Shown here: positions 30,909 to 33,218 of the stretch, in pieces | Layout of the letters: every line of letters starts with the position of its first letter | Numbering within the stretch: position 1 is the stretch's first letter | NCBI RefSeq assembly: GCF_022712295.1 | Contig: NZ_JALAGT010000160.1 | Location: forward strand, 1 to 33,218 | Direction: 5' to 3' | DNA: 33,218 bases | Source: Galactobacter sp. | GTDB taxonomy: Bacteria > Actinomycetota > Actinomycetes > Actinomycetales > Micrococcaceae | Position numbers and translations under genes: made by a program | The notes under the pieces: model-generated | Told to the model about the DNA's origin: nothing | Database searches by the model: none | The model's input: only the letters and a program-made list of their open reading frames with translations

Positions 30909-31796
30909 ATGACTATCACTCGTCGCGCCACCGCAGTCCTTGCTCTGTCCGCCATCGCCGGCCTCGGTCTGACCGCCTGCGACAACGGTCCCAAGCCCGT
31001 TGACGACAAGTCCGGTTCCGCCCGAACCGACAAGGGCGGCCAAACCGACAAGGGCGGGAAGGGCGGAGCGAAGCAGGCCTCCGCCAAGTTGACTGCTGAG
31101 GATTTTTCCGAGCGGATGGCCAAGGCGCAGGAGCAGGCCGGTTCGGTCCACCTCGAGATGAAGATCGAGACGATGGGTATGACCATGCCCATGAGTGCCG
31201 ACATGGTGCTTCCCGAGGACAACGATCCCAACGACGTCAAGATGCGTATGACCATGGACATGTCGGCCGTAGCCGGAATGGGTGGCACCGGTTCGGAGGA
31301 GGTGCCGGACAGCATGGAGATGATCATGATCGGAACCAAGGAGATCTACATGAAGATGGGCTCCTTGACTCAGGAGAAGTACGCCAAGATGTCCCAGGAC
31401 CAGCTGCAGACCATGAATCTGGACCAGTCCATGAACGGTTCCGACCCGGCGGCCCAGGCAGAGCTCATGAAGAAGTACCTCAAGGAGTTCAAGGAGAACG
31501 GGACCGAGACCATCGACGGTGTCGAGACCACCCGCTACGACGTCACGGTGGACACCGAGATGCTGACGGAACAGGCCGAGTCCCAGGGGGAAGACTCCGC
31601 CAGCGCCGCAGCGGGGGTCTTCGGTGACGAGTTGGTCTACAAGATGTGGATCGGCGAGGACGACCTTCCCCGGAAGATGGCCTTCGACATGGGCACGTCC
31701 GGCAGCACGGAGATGACCTTCTCCAAGTGGGGCGAGGACCTGGAGATCTCGGCTCCGCCGGCTGACCAGATCACCGAGGGCCTGCCCGGCTTCTGA
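30909..31796 (+). CDS. Met-rich secreted lipoprotein, LppX/LprAFG-like
   Basis: A 295-aa lipoprotein anchored outside the cell membrane. The signal peptide (basic MTITRR, hydrophobic core) ends in lipobox LTAC with Cys24 as the lipidated residue. A Lys/Gly-rich linker (about 27-60) precedes the folded part. This resembles the LppX_LprAFG family (half-barrel lipid-carrying lipoproteins): alternating beta strands such as SVHLEMKIETMGM, a DSMEMIMIGTKEIYMKMG strand pair, then VETTRYDVTVDTEM and DDLPRKMAFDM. Methionine is very frequent (27 of 295, mostly residues 70-180). No SD; the ATG sits 7 nt after a -10 box, suggesting a leaderless mRNA. Family assignment is moderate, and the ligand is unknown. 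Confidence 0.85.
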   Translation: MTITRRATAVLALSAIAGLGLTACDNGPKPVDDKSGSARTDKGGQTDKGGKGGAKQASAKLTAEDFSERMAKAQEQAGSVHLEMKIETMGMTMPMSADMVLPEDNDPNDVKMRMTMDMSAVAGMGGTGSEEVPDSMEMIMIGTKEIYMKMGSLTQEKYAKMSQDQLQTMNLDQSMNGSDPAAQAELMKKYLKEFKENGTETIDGVETTRYDVTVDTEMLTEQAESQGEDSASAAAGVFGDELVYKMWIGEDDLPRKMAFDMGTSGSTEMTFSKWGEDLEISAPPADQITEGLPGF

Positions 31797-31835
31797 TCTC
31801 GCCACCACGGCTCTCTCACCTCGTGAGGAAACGAA

Positions 31836-31871
31836 GGAGGGGTTCACGACCATGCGGTCGTGAACCCCTCC
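31836..31871. terminator. Convergent terminator hairpin
   Basis: A perfect 16-bp stem with loop ATGC between the lipoprotein gene and the oppositely oriented antitoxin-like gene. No T-run on either side; it probably serves both. Confidence 0.75.
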
Positions 31872-31961
31872 ACCTCGTTGGCCTTCAAGTTTCGGCCCCG
31901 TTCGAACGGCGCGCCCCTCGAGGCTGCGACCTGCTCGTCCGTGATTCCGCAACGGCGGAGA

Positions 31962-32168
31962 TCACTTCTTGAACTTGTCCACCAGACCGCTCGCCGCATC
32001 CTGCGCCTTGTCGACGCCTGCGGAGAACTTGCCTCCCGACTTGTCGTCGATGAAGTCACCGGCCTTGGTGATCCCGTCCTTCACGGAGTCGGCGTGATCA
32101 GCAGCGAAATCCTTCGCGGCATTCGCGCCTTCACCGATCTTGTTCTTGGCATCGTCGAGGAAAGACAA
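31962..32168 (-). CDS. MT0933-like antitoxin-family protein, no toxin partner
   Basis: A 68-aa soluble helical protein resembling the MT0933/Rv0909 antitoxin family: FLDDAKNKIGEGANAAKDFA, then ITKAGDFIDDKSGGKFSAGV and VDKAQDAASGLVDKFKK. In M. tuberculosis Rv0909 pairs with the toxin Rv0910; no such gene is adjacent here. Start: a TTG at 32168 is preferred because a perfect AGGAGGT ends just before it with 5 nt spacing, and the protein then starts SFLDDAK like relatives. A GTG two codons earlier (32174) overlaps this SD and would need a weaker AAGGG. TAACCT at 32226-32231 is a possible -10 box. Toxin neutralisation is unproven; many family members are solitary. Confidence 0.75.
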   Translation of the reverse strand: MSFLDDAKNKIGEGANAAKDFAADHADSVKDGITKAGDFIDDKSGGKFSAGVDKAQDAASGLVDKFKK

Positions 32169-32270
32169 GGCCACCTCCTTCCCTTCACCGCGGAGGTCTG
32201 CACCCTTCCGCGTCCTGGAACCCAGAGGTTACCAGCACTCGCAGCAGATGAGTAGGGCCTCACGGAAGCT

Positions 32271-33218
32271 TCAGACTCCCGCGCTCCCCTGACCTTCACG
32301 CACCAGCGCGGTCATGCGAGACACGGTCCGGTAGTACTTCTTCATGTATCCGCCGTTCATCATCTCCTCCGTGAAGAGGCGATCGAAGGGTTCGCCGGAG
32401 GCCAGGATCGGCACATCCTTGTCGTAGAGGCGGTCGGCCAACACCACGAAGCGTAGGGCCGTTGCCTGGTTGGTGATGGTTCCCACGTTGTGCAGGGCCA
32501 ACACCTCCACGTCCTGGATCATCTGCCGATATCGTGACGGGTGCACGCGGGAGAGGTGCTCCAGCAGGTCAGCGAAGTCGTCCACCGCTAGCGTCTTGTC
32601 CGGGTAACGCTGCTGAGCCAACCCCGCCACGTCAGAGTCGGCCAGCGGCTGGGGTGCGTCCGGTAGGCCGCGGTGACGGTAGTCCTCGCCGTCGATCCGG
32701 AGGGTCTCGAACTGGTCGGAGAGCACCTGGATCTCCCGGCGGAAGTCCTGGGCCGCGAAGCGGCCCTCTCCCAAGGCACCCGGCAGGGTGTTGGAGGTCG
32801 CGGCCAGCTTGACCCCTGCGTCGGCCAGTTCCCTCATGAGCCGGGACATGAGCACCGTGTCCCCGGGGTCGTCGAGCTCGAATTCGTCGATGCAGACCAG
32901 GTCATAACCCTTGAGCACGTCCACGGCCTGCCGGAAGGAGAGAGCACCGACCAGGTTGGTGTACTCCACAAACGTACCGAAGGCACGCTTGCCCTCGGCA
33001 GCGTGCCAGAGGGAGGCCAACAAGTGGGTCTTGCCGACGCCGAACCCTCCGTCGAGGTAGATGCCGGCGGGCTCCTTGGACTTGCCCTTGCCGAAGAGCT
33101 TGCCGAGGAACCCTCCCCCGGAGCTCTTCCCCACGCCCTGCGCAAAGCGACTCAGGCGGTCCACGGCGGCAGCCTGACTGGGCTGGGAGGGATCCGGGAT
33201 GTAGGTGTCGAAGGAGAC
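32271..33218 (-). CDS. zapE: AFG1/ZapE-like cell division ATPase (5' end missing)
   Basis: A P-loop ATPase of the AFG1 family; E. coli ZapE associates with the division ring. The visible 315 codons contain YIPDPSQPSQAA (the family's PDPSQ segment), Walker A DGGFGVGKTHLL, Walker B YDLVCIDEFELDDPGD, sensor LAATSNTLPGALGEGRF and the conserved NGGYMKKYYRTVSRM near the C-terminus. The frame is open to the right edge of the window, so the N-terminus lies outside; an internal GTG at 33164 is not the start. The stop at 32271 is followed by the antitoxin-like gene about 100 nt on. Actinobacterial copies lack proof of a ZapE role, so the symbol is by homology. Confidence 0.9.
   Translation of the reverse strand, partial: VSFDTYIPDPSQPSQAAAVDRLSRFAQGVGKSSGGGFLGKLFGKGKSKEPAGIYLDGGFGVGKTHLLASLWHAAEGKRAFGTFVEYTNLVGALSFRQAVDVLKGYDLVCIDEFELDDPGDTVLMSRLMRELADAGVKLAATSNTLPGALGEGRFAAQDFRREIQVLSDQFETLRIDGEDYRHRGLPDAPQPLADSDVAGLAQQRYPDKTLAVDDFADLLEHLSRVHPSRYRQMIQDVEVLALHNVGTITNQATALRFVVLADRLYDKDVPILASGEPFDRLFTEEMMNGGYMKKYYRTVSRMTALVREGQGSAGV

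Noticed and set aside
31860..32255. Plus-strand open frame of 131 codons opposite the antitoxin-like gene, considered as the missing toxin.
   Set aside because: It overlaps the terminator hairpin and is antisense to the antitoxin-like gene; its sequence does not resemble the Rv0910 (SRPBCC) family.

Overview
The window is a G+C-rich stretch of core chromosome from a high-G+C Gram-positive bacterium. The gene set points to Micrococcales, most likely Micrococcaceae (Arthrobacter/Kocuria/Micrococcus-like): an ANTAR-domain PdtaR-type regulator, the HGxxPAAW and TIGR02234 membrane proteins in a trp operon, a TIGR03085 protein beside the his genes, and an MT0933-like antitoxin. Species cannot be fixed from the sequence alone. 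No phage, insertion sequence, integrase or CRISPR array is visible; this is housekeeping DNA with a few unusual genes.

Layout. 1-3400: the start of a leftward gene (perhaps a GNAT acetyltransferase), polA, and a divergent hotdog thioesterase. 3409-5380: a phosphate transporter (Pit) with a tiny membrane protein, then tRNA-Leu(CAA). 5451-6232: the ANTAR response regulator pdtaR. 6242-14337: pyk, then glutamate synthase gltBD behind a promoter with a palindrome and a leader of about 250 nt. 14513-22266: a leftward operon hisI-trpE-TIGR02234-HGxxPAAW-trpC-trpB-trpA-lgt-like. 22411-23049: a rightward TIGR03085 gene. 23101-25127: hisE-hisG-hisF. 25218-29223: def-fmt-rsmB (joined by ATGA overlaps) and rpe. 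29255-30100: a stand-alone PD-(D/E)XK nuclease-like protein. 30237-30889: a five-tRNA operon Gly-Cys-Val-Gly-Val. 30896-33218: a Met-rich lipoprotein, an orphan MT0933-like antitoxin and the 3' part of zapE.

How it fits together: the middle of the window supplies glutamate, tryptophan and histidine. GltBD makes glutamate. The trp genes run from chorismate to tryptophan except for TrpG and TrpD, which must lie elsewhere. HisE, HisG, HisF and HisI are part of the histidine pathway and Rpe serves the pentose phosphate pathway. Def, Fmt and RsmB deal with N-formyl-methionine and 16S rRNA.

Most notable point: the gene in the usual lgt position (between trpA and gltB) has lost most residues that define prolipoprotein diacylglyceryl transferase, yet keeps an intact membrane-protein frame and a long acidic tail with six perfect 12-bp repeats. 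It looks like a pseudoenzyme. Because a normal lipobox protein is encoded 15 kb away, a working Lgt should exist elsewhere. A second theme is leaderless expression: polA, hisE and the lipoprotein gene each have a TANNNT -10 box exactly 7 nt before the start codon, and two or three other genes come close.
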